Assembly (NCBI GenBank): GCA_001599755.1
Contig: BCHX01000002.1
Span: 620,001 to 684,000, forward strand
Direction of reading: 5' to 3'
From: Gliomastix tumulicola
Taxonomy: Eukaryota; Ascomycota; Sordariomycetes; Hypocreales; Bionectriaceae
Length of the DNA: 64,000 nucleotides
Shown here: in pieces, positions 32,001-43,353 of the stretch
How positions within the stretch are numbered: position 1 is the stretch's first letter
Layout of the letters: each line of letters starts with the position of its first letter
Position numbers and translations under genes: made by a program
Notes under the pieces: generated by a model
The model's database searches: none
Told to the model about the DNA's origin: nothing
Seen by the model: the letters and a program-made list of their open reading frames with translations, nothing else

Positions 32001-33285
32001 ATCATCCTATCGTTCGCGAGGCGCGGCCAAAGGATCTTAGCACCTCGAAGACCGTCCAGTATAATCTCATTTCTCTCCGAACCGTGACTTTGAATGTCCA
32101 AAGTCCGTTCTGTAACCGCTCCGTCGTGACTGAAGTTGCGCTGCAGTAGTTGGTCGAGGTTCCATGCAATTTCCCTGCATAGCTGCCCGACAACAACGGA
32201 CCCAGGCTGAGTGGTAACGCGCGGATCGTCGGCGAAGACTGCGTCGATAAAGTTGTACAGTTCTTTCTCCAGATGTTCGAGCAGGAGATCTGTGTTTGAT
32301 GGAACGGTCTCGGATGGGCTGCAGAGAGGCATGCCCATATGCATAAACATCTCGTGGCAGAACCCTTTCACGAGGTCGTCTCTTTGACGCATGGTGAATC
32401 TCTCTCCCATCCTGCCGCCTTTCGATCTAACTCCGTCCGAGTTCAAAGTGGGATCCAAAGAAGATCTGGTGAAAGAAGCCGCACTGCTCTTCTTGGAGTC
32501 GAAATTTTGTTGGAGCGATGGGTATGTCTGAGCATTGGGGTAGAGAGACTTGTAGATTCTCCGCCAACTGAGCTGTACAGGCTGCTCTCCCTGGACAAAT
32601 GGTACTTTTGCTTCCCTCCATCTCAACCAGCGTCTATGCTGCTCCTCACTCATGCGAACATGATCGTATCCTGATTGAGATTCAGAGGGCGTCGCGGGGT
32701 TCTTCAGATCGAGGCCTGCCGAAACGTCCGCCTGACAAGTCGATTCATGGATCTGTTGAAGATACTCTCGGTGGATGGACGGAACCTCAGGATAGCCATG
32801 TGATCTACAATCTCTGCAGATATATTTGAGTGAATGCACCCGGGCAATATGTTCACTTGAGAGGGGTTGGTTAGTGGGAAGCTTGCAGACATGCAGTAAC
32901 AGACTTACTTGAGCCTGGCGACGCTTTTGAATGTTCTCCGTCGGCACAGCAACGGTATATCTTTCCTTGGACCGTTCTCAGAGTTCGAATCACCGACCGC
33001 GAATGGACAAGGGAGGATGAGTGTTCCGTGTCCAGGCGCATTCAGAGACCCAACGCGATTGGGGCCATCGTTTGCCCGAGGCTCGAGCGATACGACATGC
33101 TTTTCCTGAGCCTGGAGGTCCGTGGTCTGTCTTATTCCGAGCCCCTCGAGAGACGATTTACCCGGTGTCTCTGAGCCCCTACGTGATGGGGGCGGTAGCG
33201 CGTGTGCCTGGGATTGCCCATTTTCCGCGCTATATCGGGCGCTGAATCCCGCGGATGTATGGCGATCGCTGACCGGCGGGCCCAT
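29080..33285 (-). CDS. Large C2H2-type zinc-finger-like protein of unknown function (1347 residues, four exons)
   Basis: Four long frames that look like separate genes splice into one: 33285-32909, 32855-31405, 31349-30723 and 30668-29080. All three introns are short (53, 55 and 54 nt) with consensus ends, and total length is an exact multiple of three. The N-terminus holds a fungal-type degenerate zinc-finger pair: LPCPFAVGDSN, then PLLCRRRTFKSVARLNEHIARVH, then YICRDCRSHGY and HREYLQQIHESTC. The region around residue 620 (WDDGCITIEENGRVFVIDGSDEF) and LEILAGLIGIQLAVTYKGGYVLKGRSHALAPVL resemble text I associate with large uncharacterised fungal proteins, without a named domain. The C-terminal third has FGSKDGVSLRERSDL and a basic, disordered tail (ARQRREKARRAARDSQ). 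Likely nuclear or nucleic-acid-associated, by inference only. Confidence 0.78.
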
Positions 33286-34253
33286 CGCGACGTTGAAAGA
33301 AAGGCGAAGAAGACGCGTATTGGAACTAAGAGTTATGATCGAATTGACATCAAGGCCCGGTAGACATCAAAATTGCCTCATGGATAGAGCGCAAGGGGGG
33401 GAGGAAGAAGAAGTCTTGGAGAAATACTCTAATAGCCGCCGAACCGCCACTCTGCACCGCCCCATCGGTTGGTTGCCTTGCAGATGCAGTCAGCTTCCCT
33501 GTAATTACAATTGGAGGACGGCGAACCACAGGCCCCTGTAATTTCCATATTCACTGACCTGATCGTTATCGCGATTGCCATGCACGCATTCAGCAATTAC
33601 CAGGCCCAGGGCAATGCCACCCACCGCAGCTGTCACTCTTTAGGGGCAGCAACCTCATATCGTAGCTTGGATAAGAATGAGAAGCTAGGGTCGACGTACT
33701 ATATGCAGTGTACTCATGTCTACTTTTTGAGGCATGTGAAGTCATCTGAAGCTACATTTTGGCCTCTTCTTTCCAATTGCTAGGTATGCTATCCTAAAAT
33801 CCAATGGCACCAAACAACGCCAACGGCTTAATTCAACTCTGTCACCTTGCGACCGAGGTATCTAGATGTCTTTCCCTATGGCTATACTTTTCATTTGCCC
33901 TTGAAATGGGATCCATGACTAGACTGGAGGGCTCTATAGTCTCAACAGAAGCCGCACCTATAATGGACTGCTGACTTGAATGCCGGAAGGCGTACCCTGC
34001 CATGCAAGCTACCATCACGTCACATATCCGTGCATGTCAAATAAACTCCGATAGGCGTAACCTAGGTATCCTTTACACGAGCTTCCCGGTCCGTCTACCG
34101 AGAGCAGATCGGGCGGCCCCGCGCTTTAGATCCGATCGCCAACCGGGAACTTTATATAACAAGCCCGAAGCTAGAACGACATCACGTCTGGCTACCCGAT
34201 GCATTGGCAACTTTCCACCGAGCAGACACGTCATCAGACGGTTGATGGGAGAC

Positions 34254-34262
34254 TATATAAAG
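34254..34262 (+). promoter_or_regulatory. TATA box of the tautomerase gene
   Basis: TATATAAAG lies 96-104 bases before the ATG at 34358. The 1072-base divergent interval 33286-34357 otherwise shows no gene; a second AT-rich element (TTTATATAA) is near 34150. Confidence 0.6.
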
Positions 34263-34357
34263 GCTATGAGCTACCCGTTGGAAGCGTCAAGACCAAGCAC
34301 CAAACATCAACTCATCACCTTCCCTCTAGCGCACCTCCAAATCACCAGTTCGCCAAC

Positions 34358-34819
34358 ATGCCTCTCTGGAACATCTACCACACGCCGGACACCTTCGACT
34401 CGGAGTCTATCCGCGCCGACCTTGCTAGCAACATCACCGAACTCTACACCAGCAGCGGCCTCCCGGCCTTCTACGTCGTCGTGCAGTTCATCCCGCTCCC
34501 CGCGGCCAACGTCTTCGTCGCCGCCAAGTCCGGCAACACGCGAGACAAACCCTTTGTCCGCTTCGTCGTGGACCACATGGCCGTGCACCGCCACGAGATC
34601 CCCGAGGGCTTCAGCGCCCGCTTCAGCGACCGCATCAACGAGGCGATCAAGCCCCACGTCGCCGACAAGGGGTACGACTGGGAGATCACGGTGACAGACA
34701 CGCCACGGGATTTCTGGCGGTTCAACGGGATCGCGCCCCCGCCGTTCAAGAGCGATGCTGAGAAGGTCTGGGCTGAGAGCGGTCGCCCGTCCGTGTGGGA
34801 GCCCAAGGCCAAGGTGTAA
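34358..34819 (+). CDS. Tautomerase-family protein (cis-CaaD/oxalocrotonate tautomerase-like)
   Basis: Members use an N-terminal proline exposed after Met removal to catalyse tautomerisation, dehalogenation or decarboxylation of small acids. Single exon, 153 residues. The sequence starts MPLWNIYHTPDTF, giving Pro2 directly after the initiator Met, followed by DLASNITELYTSSGLPAFYV. This matches the fungal 'putative oxalocrotonate tautomerase' group (PF14832). Conserved features further on are FVRFVVDHMAVHRHE and FSDRINEAIKPH. The longer upstream in-frame extension is ignored because Pro must be residue 2 and because the TATA box lies at the right distance. It converges on the GST gene, with only 68 bases between stops. 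The true substrate is unknown. Confidence 0.88.
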   Translation: MPLWNIYHTPDTFDSESIRADLASNITELYTSSGLPAFYVVVQFIPLPAANVFVAAKSGNTRDKPFVRFVVDHMAVHRHEIPEGFSARFSDRINEAIKPHVADKGYDWEITVTDTPRDFWRFNGIAPPPFKSDAEKVWAESGRPSVWEPKAKV

Positions 34820-34887
34820 GGAAATTAAGAGGTCTTCATGTATTATCTAGTACAGGGCATATCTAAACAGCTATAAATCTGACAGAT

Positions 34888-35706
34888 TTACCAATGCTGG
34901 TAGTCTGGGAAGTAACGGTCGTGGATCCTTTCCGCGTAGTCCATGATGGTCGGGAATTCCTTGACAATCTTCATTGTGTCCGGTGCTCTGTGTTCTCGTG
35001 TTAGTTATGGGTCATGACTTGCATCGGGGGTTGCTATGACTTACGCGTCGCAGACAAGAGCGCTCGCCACGAATCCATAGAGTGTGGCATCAGCCTCCGT
35101 CGGCTCCTCGCCCCCGATGACCCAGAACGGGTCTTTCGAGTCCTTGCCCCTTGAAAGAGCAGTCTTCTTCGCCTCCGCCAACAGGGCTTCAACCGCTTCC
35201 CAAGCCTCCGCTCGCAGAGTCGCAAGCTCCTCCCCGCTGAGCAGCCCCGCGCCTTGACCTCGAAACGTCCTCATGTTCTTCCGGTAGGCCATCATGCCGA
35301 TCAGCCACCTGATGAACCACGGCACCGGTGCAAGCACACCCGCGATCATGGTCTGGTAGTTGTCGGACCACTTCTCGATGCCTCCATAGAAGTACACCTT
35401 CTCCTCCAGGAGCGCCCTGATGGCGAGGTCCTGCGCCTTCTGGACTGGAGTAGCGGTTTCATCTTGCTTGATGACGCCGCGCTCGACAAGGTCTTTGATG
35501 ATGAATGTGGAGTCGCCCATCATTTGCCCGTCAATATCGACATAGGGGATCTTGCCTCGAGGTGCGTTGAGGGGCGAGCCGCCGCCGAGGGTGTAGGGCA
35601 CTGAGGCCAGGCGCAGGCGAGCCTCGAGCTTCATGACGAAAGGCGACCAGACGTAGCTGTTGGTGGGCGGCGAGCCGCGGAAGAGGGTCAACTTTTGCAT
35701 CTTCAT
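34888..35706 (-). CDS. Glutathione S-transferase-like protein (Fax/metaxin-type)
   Basis: There are two exons, 35706-35045 and 34987-34888, giving 253 residues; the intron GTAAGT...CACAG contains a CATAACTAACAC branch site. The N-terminal thioredoxin-like half is LTLFRGSPPTNSYVWSPFVMKLEARLRLASVPY with GKIPYVDIDGQMMGDSTFII, the layout of the GST_N_4 domain of 'failed axon connections' and metaxin-like proteins. The helical C-terminal half ends with EEPTEADATLYGFVASALVC and FPTIMDYAERIHDRYFPDYQHW (GST_C_6-like). The second exon supplies this conserved end and is needed for a full-length family member. Fungal members are often linked to detoxification. Classical GST activity is not assured because the canonical catalytic Ser/Tyr is not obvious. 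Confidence 0.87.
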
Positions 35707-37317
35707 GGTGGTGGTGGTGGGTGTGACTTGGTGTGAATGCGAGTATGTGAGAGCGTGTTAAGTGCAGTGAGTACTAGTATGTAGATAGATATATGTGTAT
35801 GAGAGTGAGTCTGTATGAATGGGTGATGCTTTTGAGTTTGAATGAAACTTGGGCAAGACGAAGCTTTTATCTACATTTTGAATAGCTTCAACTTCTCAAC
35901 TCCTGCACGCACGTCACGTCGCTTGTCCATTCGCCCTCGCGTCTATCAATCGCCTGGCCGGACTTCTGCAGCTTCTCCGGCGCTTCATGTTACTGCTTTT
36001 GGCCGTACCAAGTGGACCTTGTGACAAAACAGTGCGTGAATCATCATGAGCATGACAGAATAATAAGCCACTGTACCCTCCCAATTATCCTAGTCCACTG
36101 TCTGGTATCTATTCTGTCTGCCAATGCTCAGTCACCCGGTTTTAGTGCATTCTACGGACAGGCATTGATAAATCCGCTCCCTGCCCCAAGTGGACTTTCA
36201 GAATCCCATGCATTAATAATGCCCGTCTGAGGGAGCCGCGACGTCTAAACGCGAGCGCGAGCCTCATTTTGCTGACCAACGTATCGACAGTGACTCTTAA
36301 TGTTTCGCTGAGCATGTTTCCTCATGATTCTCATGTCAACATCGCTCTACGTCACCTTTCCAGGTGAGAGCACCGTCAATAATCCCGTCGCGCCCATGCT
36401 GCCCTGATCTCACATCGCGCATCATGCCTAAGCATCTCGCTCGGTTGCGACCCCAGCCTCGAGCGATGAAGCTGAATGCATGGCCCAGACGCCTATGCAT
36501 GTCAATTAGGTGTGACGATATGTTCATAGATAATCCGAGCCACGCCGAGCACGAGACGTCGGGTCGCTCCAGAGGCCACACTGCTCTCGGATCCTTGGAT
36601 CCTCTCTTTTCGCCCGTAAGAAGAATTTCTCCCCGTCTTGGGACTGTTTGAGATAGCTACCTAAGTCGGACTTCAGCAGCAACACCAGGAACAGGGGCAG
36701 CCACAAGATAAGTAGTCGTCGTTCCCCCACGCGTTGACAGACAGATAGACAGAGACATAGACACACCATCACCACTACGGCAGTCCCCGCCGTTTATTTC
36801 CAATCCCGGCCCACAGCACCAAACCGTCCCCCGTGGCTCTACACTTGTCTTTCGCTGTCTTTCACTCCTTACTACCTGTACCAATCCAGCTCCATCCCCG
36901 ACGCAAATCTCGCCGACATACCGCCTAGCAGAAAGCCGTGCTCTCGCCCAGCTTATCCCCCATCGGGAAACCCCGCAAGCACCAGCCGTCGGTTTGAGAA
37001 GACCGCAGCGGGCACGGCGAGCCAGAATTGGAGAATGCGTCTCTCTGTGGCGGCGGGGGAGAGAGAGAGACGAGGGGTCAATGTCTCCCTGAGTCGTGGG
37101 ATTTTTTGAGGCTCGTATGGCGTCAGTGAAGTGATTTTTTTTTATTTTTTTTTGGTCCTTTTCGTATCCTCTGCTAGCTTTCCCGAGAATTTAATCCTGT
37201 AGATCTATATATATATACCCGTCTGCTCCGTCACTCTCAGCATCGCGGGGTCGTCATTCCACCTCCCTCGACTTACCCCTCCTCCTCTCCTCTAGACATC
37301 CCCAGATCTTCACCATC
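35707..37317. other. Divergent intergenic region between the GST and oxidoreductase genes
   Basis: There are 1611 bases without a supported gene. It holds GTGTGA/GTATGT-rich sequence just upstream of the GST start (35710-35830), a poly-T/A stretch near 37133-37152 and a TA-rich run (TATATATATATA, about 37207-37218) some 100 bases before the next ATG, possibly serving as its TATA element. I see no repeats longer than 20 bases. Confidence 0.4.
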
Positions 37318-38485
37318 ATGACGGACCAAATCTTCAACGTCGGCGTCATCGGCTACGGGTGAGCTCCCCTCCCTGCTTTCTGCATCCCAAAGGTACTCTC
37401 GCTGACATCCCCCCAGCCTCTCCGCCAAGGTCTTCCACATCCCCTTCATCCAGCTCACGCCCAACCTCCACCTCCACACCATCGTCCAGCGCTCCCCCTC
37501 CTCAACCTCCTCCGCGCCCGCCGACCACCCGACCGTCAAGCACCAGACCTCCTCCGACGCCCTCCTCGCCGACCCGGACGTCCACGTCATCGTCATCACC
37601 ACCCCGCCCGACACGCACTTCGCGCTCACGCTCGCGGCCCTGAAAGCCGGAAAACACGTCCTGACGGAGAAGCCCTTCGTGCCCACGGCCGCCGAGGCGC
37701 AGACCCTCGTCGACGCGAGCAGGCAGCATGGGAAACTCATCTGCGTGTACCAGAACCGCCGCTGGGACTCGGACTTCCTGCTCGTGAAGCACGTGCTCGA
37801 GGGGGGGACGCTGGGCCGCATCGTCGAGTTCGAGTCGCACTTTGACCGCTACCGCCCTTCGCTCGCGTCCTCCTCGTCGGGCGCGTGGAAGGCCAACCTC
37901 GGGATCAAGGACGGCGGCGGCGCGGTCTTCGATCTGGGCACGCACCTCATCGACCAGGCCTACACGCTCTTCGGCGCGCCGTCCTCCGTGTCGGGCCGGC
38001 TGCTCAACGCCCGCGAGGGGAGGACAGACCTCGAGGTGCCCGATTCCGTCTACGCGCAGCTCTTCTACGAGACCACGGGCCTCATCGTGCACATCCGCAT
38101 CAGCGTCATGAGCGCCGAGACCCGGCAGCCGCGCTTCTGGATCCGCGGCGCCAAGGGCAGCTTCCACAAGCACGGGCTCGACGTGCAGGAGGACCAGCTC
38201 AAGGCCGGCGTGTCGGCGTCGGATGCCGCGTTTGGACGCGATGACCCGGCGAATGTGAAGCTGTTCCTGGCTACCGGGAACGGGAACGACGTGGCCGAGG
38301 CCGAGGTGCCGCAGCTGGAGCCGGAGACTTACAGGGAGTTCTATGCGGCGTTTGGCAGGGCCGTCGCGAGCGGGAAGGAGGAGGATGTCCCGGTCAAGGC
38401 TACGGAGGCGAGGGATGTGCTCAAGATCATCGAGGCCGTCATTGAGAGCGCCCGCTCGGGGCAGACGATCCCCTTCTCCCTCTGA
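37318..38485 (+). CDS. Gfo/Idh/MocA-family oxidoreductase
   Basis: NAD(P)-dependent dehydrogenase family acting on sugars, polyols or related compounds. There are two exons, 37318-37358 and 37417-38485, giving 369 residues; the junction falls within the nucleotide-binding loop. The start MTDQIFNVGVIGYGLSAKVFHIPFI contains the Rossmann G-x-G-x-x(A/S) loop. VIVITTPPDTHFALTLAALKAGKHVLTEKPF is the classic block with the catalytic-region EKP motif. The C-terminal half has FDRYRPSLA and GGGAVFDLGTHLIDQAYTLFG with the expected DxGxHxID pattern of the catalytic domain. The profile resembles yeast YMR315W/YJR... type dehydrogenases in the fungal group, but the substrate cannot be named. The 392-codon frame on the opposite strand is an antisense artefact of high GC. 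It converges with the protease gene 205 bases away. Confidence 0.93.
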
Positions 38486-38690
38486 GACAGCGAGCGAGTA
38501 ATATAAAGATGACAGGATTATTCCATTGTTACGCAAAACTTCTAGGTGACCTGCTTTCCACTCGTCACTCGTGAATAATTGAACCCAAACTCGGAACAAT
38601 GCAAGAACGACAAATACTCTAGAACCCCAACTCCTCAGAAAAGCGCACGCCAGGTATACAGAGTGGGCGAAGCGAAGCAACAGCCACGGC

Positions 38691-41600
38691 TCACGTGTCG
38701 ATCTTGTAGGTCCTGGTCACCTCAACCAATCCGACACGTCGCTTTGTAACGGCTGACCAGGGGGGCATGTATCGTCGTAGCTCATGGAAGGCGGGGATGG
38801 TCGTCGGCTCGTTCACATCGCTGTAGGAGCATGTGATCTTGAGCTCCAGGGCATCCTTCACAATAGTGTTCCTAGGCTTCAGCTCGCCAAGGGCATCGGT
38901 CGCGTCCCCAATCGCAAGCACTGCCCCGTCCACCGACAGGGACTTGTCGTCACCAGCCAAGTCAATCGTCACGTTCCAGGGCTGGTCCCAAGAACGACGC
39001 CAGAGCTGGAAGGATGTGAACCCGTTGTTCGGGACCGACCCGTACCGAGGGTCTCGCGGAGATCCGCCTTCAACTTTGAGATCAAAGATGGGCTGCGACG
39101 TCTGGACCGTGCACGTCTTGGTGTCTAGAGCATCGATAAGGATGCTCGCCGTAGAGTCGCTGAACTTCTTAGGAACAGTGACATTGAGCAGGTCCTCCAG
39201 TCGTCCCTTTTGCACTAGATGGGGTGGCAGAGTCGAGGCATCGTAAGAGCATGAGGCAAGCGCGTAGCCCTTGTCGGTATGGCACTTAATCTCCTGCCCA
39301 CTTGCAGCGGGCAGCGACGCAATAACAGGCCGAACGAAATCCTCGATGCCGACCAGACTGACCACATTGGTGCCCTTGTCAAGATCGATGTTCTCGACGA
39401 AGTAGAACTTGAATCGGTTGTTAATCGAGTAGGGGAACGCAGCCAAGTTGTAGATGAAGGTCGCCACAAAGACGAGAAGCAGGAACAGAGGAACGTGGTG
39501 TGTTACCCGATGGATGAAGGGCGTGATGGGCAACAAGATGAGGATGCTGACTATGCCGATGGCAAGCAGCGGGGCGAGCACACTACTACCATCTGTCCCC
39601 GTCATGTGTGTCGCCGACATAGCCAATAGTCCGAGGTTACCAATGAGAATAACCGGGATGGGGGCAAGGAGCAGAAACTGAATGATCCACGTCCAGCTCA
39701 GAAGCCGACCAGACCAGGACTGCTCGCGTTCGAACGGCTGCGCCCGAGGCTTGGTGTGCGGCGTCGTCGAAGGCCCCGAAACCGACTGACGGTAGGTATT
39801 AGCAAACGTCGGCTGCTCCCCGGATCCGTAATCCTGCTCGCCTGCGCGAAGAGGGGTTGTCTCGGTCGGCTCTTCTTCGTCGTGGTCATCCGAATGAGGA
39901 GCCTCGGCATCGGCGCTACCATCATGGTCCGAACGGTCTCGGGCCTGGTGCGCATCGTGAAGTTGATGGGCGAAGCTGTTCTTCCCTGGCAGCGAAAATA
40001 GCTCTAGGAGCGAAATAAGCACCGAAGCAAATGCAGCCGACTGGAGGAAAGCCGCGGCGTAGAGCGAGGAGATATTCCAACGGTCCTCAGCCACAGCAGC
40101 AAACACCTGAATGACCCAGCCGAGGGAGAATAGCCAAACGGTGACGAATCCGCGTTGCAGCGCGCTTGGCCGGACGATGCTTGCCCCTCGCAGGATGAGC
40201 CATGAGACGAAGTAGAAGAGGGAAATCGACATAGCCCAACTAAAATAGGAATCAAAAAGTTAGTAGGTGATCAAGAGGTCGGGGCAAGTGCTTGCACTTA
40301 CACCGCATAGGCACTACTATAGACGATGAACGGGTTAAGCTTGCCCACAAGGAGAATAGCCGAAATGGTCAGGCCTGCCGCAAAGATGAAAGCCAGGGGA
40401 AAGCGAAAGAAGCCCTTCCAGCCACCGATTCGCACCGGATCCTCGTTAAGCTCGGAATGAATCCTAATGTCCCTAGCAAAGAAGTAGTACTTGTCCTTTC
40501 GGATGAGCAGGTAGGTCACGACGAAAAGGACCAGGGGTGCTGCCACAAGCAGTGTGAGGGACCACGCAAAGAGCCCTCTGAGCGCAAACGTGGCCCACAC
40601 CTGTCCGAAGAAGTCAAACCAAACGCCCCGAGTTGGCTGGCCATTCTGAACTTTGACCTTGTCGCCGTCCGGACGCTGGCCGTTGAAGACGGTGCTGGTG
40701 GTCTTCGAGAACCTCTCTGTAGTGGCCAAAGCTGCAGATAGCATGTGCCAGATGCTGTCGACCGACGTGTGGCGAGAGTCGTCCTCGTTGGTGTGGTATC
40801 GAGCTCGAGGAGTGTAGAATGCGATATCGACGCCTCGCTGTCCAAGGACATTGTGGAAGACGCTGTAGTCAGTACCACTCTTAATGGCACCGCGCTCGAA
40901 AGCGTCAGCCGCAACGACCGACCCGAAAGGATGGGGACTTCTAGTGTAGGCTTTGGCAGCTTCCAAGTCGGTTGCGCGGAAGAGCATGGCACGCCCGCCT
41001 GCACCAGCTCCCTCCAGGTTGACGAAGGTGTGCGTAAACTGCCAAATAGGGCTGTGACCAAAAGCCCAGGCTCCAAACAAGCCATCTTCCTCTCCATTGT
41101 TGAATAGCAGCACGATCCCGTTTTTGGGCTGGTGGTTCTCGGTCGTGAAGTAACTGAGCAATTGCAAGATCGAGACGCAGCCCATACCATCGTCGGTAGC
41201 ACCATAGCCGGTGGAAACACTGTTCTCTGTCAGTACCACTGTCACGCGGGAGCCGATGCTCTAGATAACGGGGACTTACGAGTCCAGATGGCAGTTCACG
41301 AGCACGCCGCCCGTTCTATGGGTCTTGTCATAGCTGGACTTGGTGCGCCACCAGTCGCCCTCGGGATCCTCGGAGCCTCGAATATAGATGTAGAAGTTGT
41401 TGCCTTCAAAGTACGTCGCAGACGACGCACTAAATCCGCCCTCGCGCACCATTGTGAAGTTGGAGATGCGATCGTCGAACACCACCACACTCGAAGATGA
41501 CGAGGTCGTCGCATCCTCGCTTGCGGCGGTGCTGTACCAGTCCGCGCCATCGCCGGCCGCCTCGATCGTGTAGTCGACTTTGTTCCGCTTGAGAATCTGC

Positions 41601-41854
41601 TTCGACCGCTCGAAGAGGTACTCTCGGACGCGCTCGTTGTCGCGGCTGTTGAACGGGTGGTGGCGGGCGGTTATCGTCTGCAGATCGCGCCACGACTCGG
41701 TGAGGTTGAGGCCGCGGTAGAGGGACCGATCGGAGGGGGCTCGGGGCACGCTCTCGTGGACGTAGATGAGCGGGATGAAGACGGCGAGGTAGATGACGGT
41801 GGTCCAGAAAGTGACCTGGCCGGGTCGGAAAGCGAATGGATTCTGACACTTCAT
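38691..41854 (-). CDS. PFF1: Vacuolar membrane protease, M28 metallopeptidase family
   Basis: Family role: zinc metalloprotease with a large multi-pass domain, in the vacuolar membrane. There are three exons, 41854-41280, 41219-40302 and 40239-38691, giving 1013 residues, normal for the family. An N-terminal membrane anchor (VTFWTTVIYLAVFIPLIYVH) is followed by the luminal peptidase. Zinc-site elements are VNCHLDS (His189, with Asp191), TDDGMG (bridging Asp201), NNGEEDG (Glu235/236), VNLEGAG (Glu261) and RYHTNEDD (His). The protease domain is followed by about eight hydrophobic segments (WSLTLLVAAPLVLFVVTYLL, FPLAFIFAAGLTISAILL and others), a charged loop, more helices and a luminal C-terminal domain. 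The second intron join reads SSAYAV/WAMSISLFYF. It shares a 1.0-kb divergent promoter with the RidA-type gene. Confidence 0.95.
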
Positions 41855-42261
41855 GGCGAAGGATCGGAGGGAATTACGTTGTGTCGTTCGTGTTCGGTAG
41901 CGTCATGCTCGAGTCCGGATTGAAGGTCGTGACGGTCGTACGACGGACCTATCGCAGGGAAGAGAGAATCGCAGGAGTCAATGCATACAAGAATAAGGAT
42001 GTAGGGCAAGTGGTGGGAAAGGAGATGCAGTGTTGAAGGATGGATGCTTCATGGCCGTGACCATCGAGGCATTAAGGTTCCCCAGAGAGACCTTTGGTTT
42101 TGGCGTGGTCATGGGAGAGGCAGCCTGGAAGCTGGAAGCTGGGGTGTGCCTTCCCGCCGCAACCAGCCGCCTGCAGCAGCTCAGTCCGCTGTAGCCAATA
42201 GCGTTAGGCGATGGCTGGGGATGGCCCAAGCTCCTGCAGCTCGGGTGACAGAAAGAGGGGG

Positions 42262-42288
42262 CGATAAGAGCCGATAAGAGCTCTTATC
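42262..42288. promoter_or_regulatory. CGATAAG direct repeat plus perfect 16-bp GATA palindrome
   Basis: In the 1031-base divergent interval 41855-42885, CGATAAG occurs at 42262-42268 and 42272-42278. The second copy is part of a perfect palindrome, GATAAGAGCTCTTATC (42273-42288), that presents two GATA sites head to head. No other gene is seen in the interval. A closely similar arrangement precedes clpP. Binding by a GATA factor is inferred. Confidence 0.5.
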
Positions 42289-42885
42289 AGGGTAGCCATC
42301 CAGTCCACCGAGCTAGGTCGGTCACCTGTCTTTTTATGTCAAGATCTCCCCCAACACCCGTTGACCTCCTGTCGCACCTTCCCTGCCTGCTGCTACCCCT
42401 CCCTTCAACCACATGACTGCGATGCTGACGCAATTCGGGAAGGGGCGCAGGGGAGGAAGTCACGATGTTGCAGTGCTATTTTGTGTCCTAACTTTAGCTT
42501 CATGCAGGAGATGCGTTCCAGGATGTGTGTGATCTTCACCCTGCATCAATTGGCTCGCTGACGATGCACTGGAGCAGCTTGAAGCACACCAATCAACGGG
42601 TCGCCGCCGTCCCTCTCAAAAATGCAGCCAATCCGAACATCGGCTTCCCGCGGCTTGCTACGCGGCAGTTCCGTCGTCTACGCCCTTCCCCTCACCACCG
42701 GCCCTCACATTTGTCACTAGAACCAGACGGGTGATTTCCCGCGTCCTAATTATTAAGCAGATATATTTCTCGGTGAATAAAAAGGAGACTTTACCAAAGC
42801 TTACTCTCAAGCCCTCATCATCCTCGACTCCTCGCAGTACTACTCACTCTTCCCAGTGCAAGATCCAGCACCACAGAAGCCCACC

Positions 42886-43353
42886 ATGTCCGACAAGAAG
42901 ACCGTCATCAGCACCACCGCGGCACCGCCTCCGCTCCCGCAGTTCGTGCAGGCCGTGAAATACAACGGCATCATCTTCGCCAGCGGCTCCATTGGCATGG
43001 ATCCTACCACGGGCGCCATCGTCGAGGGCACCGTCGCCGACCGTACCACCCAGGCGCTCAAGAATCTCTCTGCTGTGCTCGAGGCCGGCGGCAGCAGCCT
43101 GGAGCAGGCCCTCAAGATCAACATCTACCTCACCGACATGGCCAACTTTGCCACTATGAACGAGGCCTGGGACAAGATCTTCACTGGGTCAAAGCCGGTA
43201 TGTTCGAAGCGTGACATGGCGACATGACGCACAAGACTGACCTGGCCAATTTCTTAGGCTCGTACCTGTGTTGCTGTCCATCAGCTCCCTTTCGGCACGG
43301 ATGTTGAGATCGAGGTGACGGCCATTGCCGGGGAGCTCAAAGCCAAGGTATAG
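42886..43353 (+). CDS. RidA-type reactive imine/enamine deaminase (YjgF/YER057c/UK114 family)
   Basis: These small trimeric enzymes hydrolyse reactive imine/enamine intermediates from PLP enzymes; fungal copies are cytosolic or mitochondrial. There are two exons, 42886-43197 and 43258-43353, giving 135 residues. Conserved text is VKYNGIIFASGSIGMDPTTGAIVEGTVADRTTQALKNLSAVLEAGGSSLEQALKINIYLTDMANF in pieces. Exon 2 gives ARTCVAVHQLPFGTDVEIEVTAIAG, with the substrate-carboxylate-binding Arg (Arg106) and the conserved acidic EIE segment. Without exon 2 the catalytic Arg is lost, so the short frame ending at 43227 is not the real protein. There is no strong targeting peptide; the first 15 residues are Thr/Ala/Pro-rich. 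Confidence 0.93.

Noticed and set aside
37502..38680. 392-codon minus frame as a gene
   Set aside because: Antisense shadow of the Gfo/Idh/MocA gene; the sense protein has clear family motifs.
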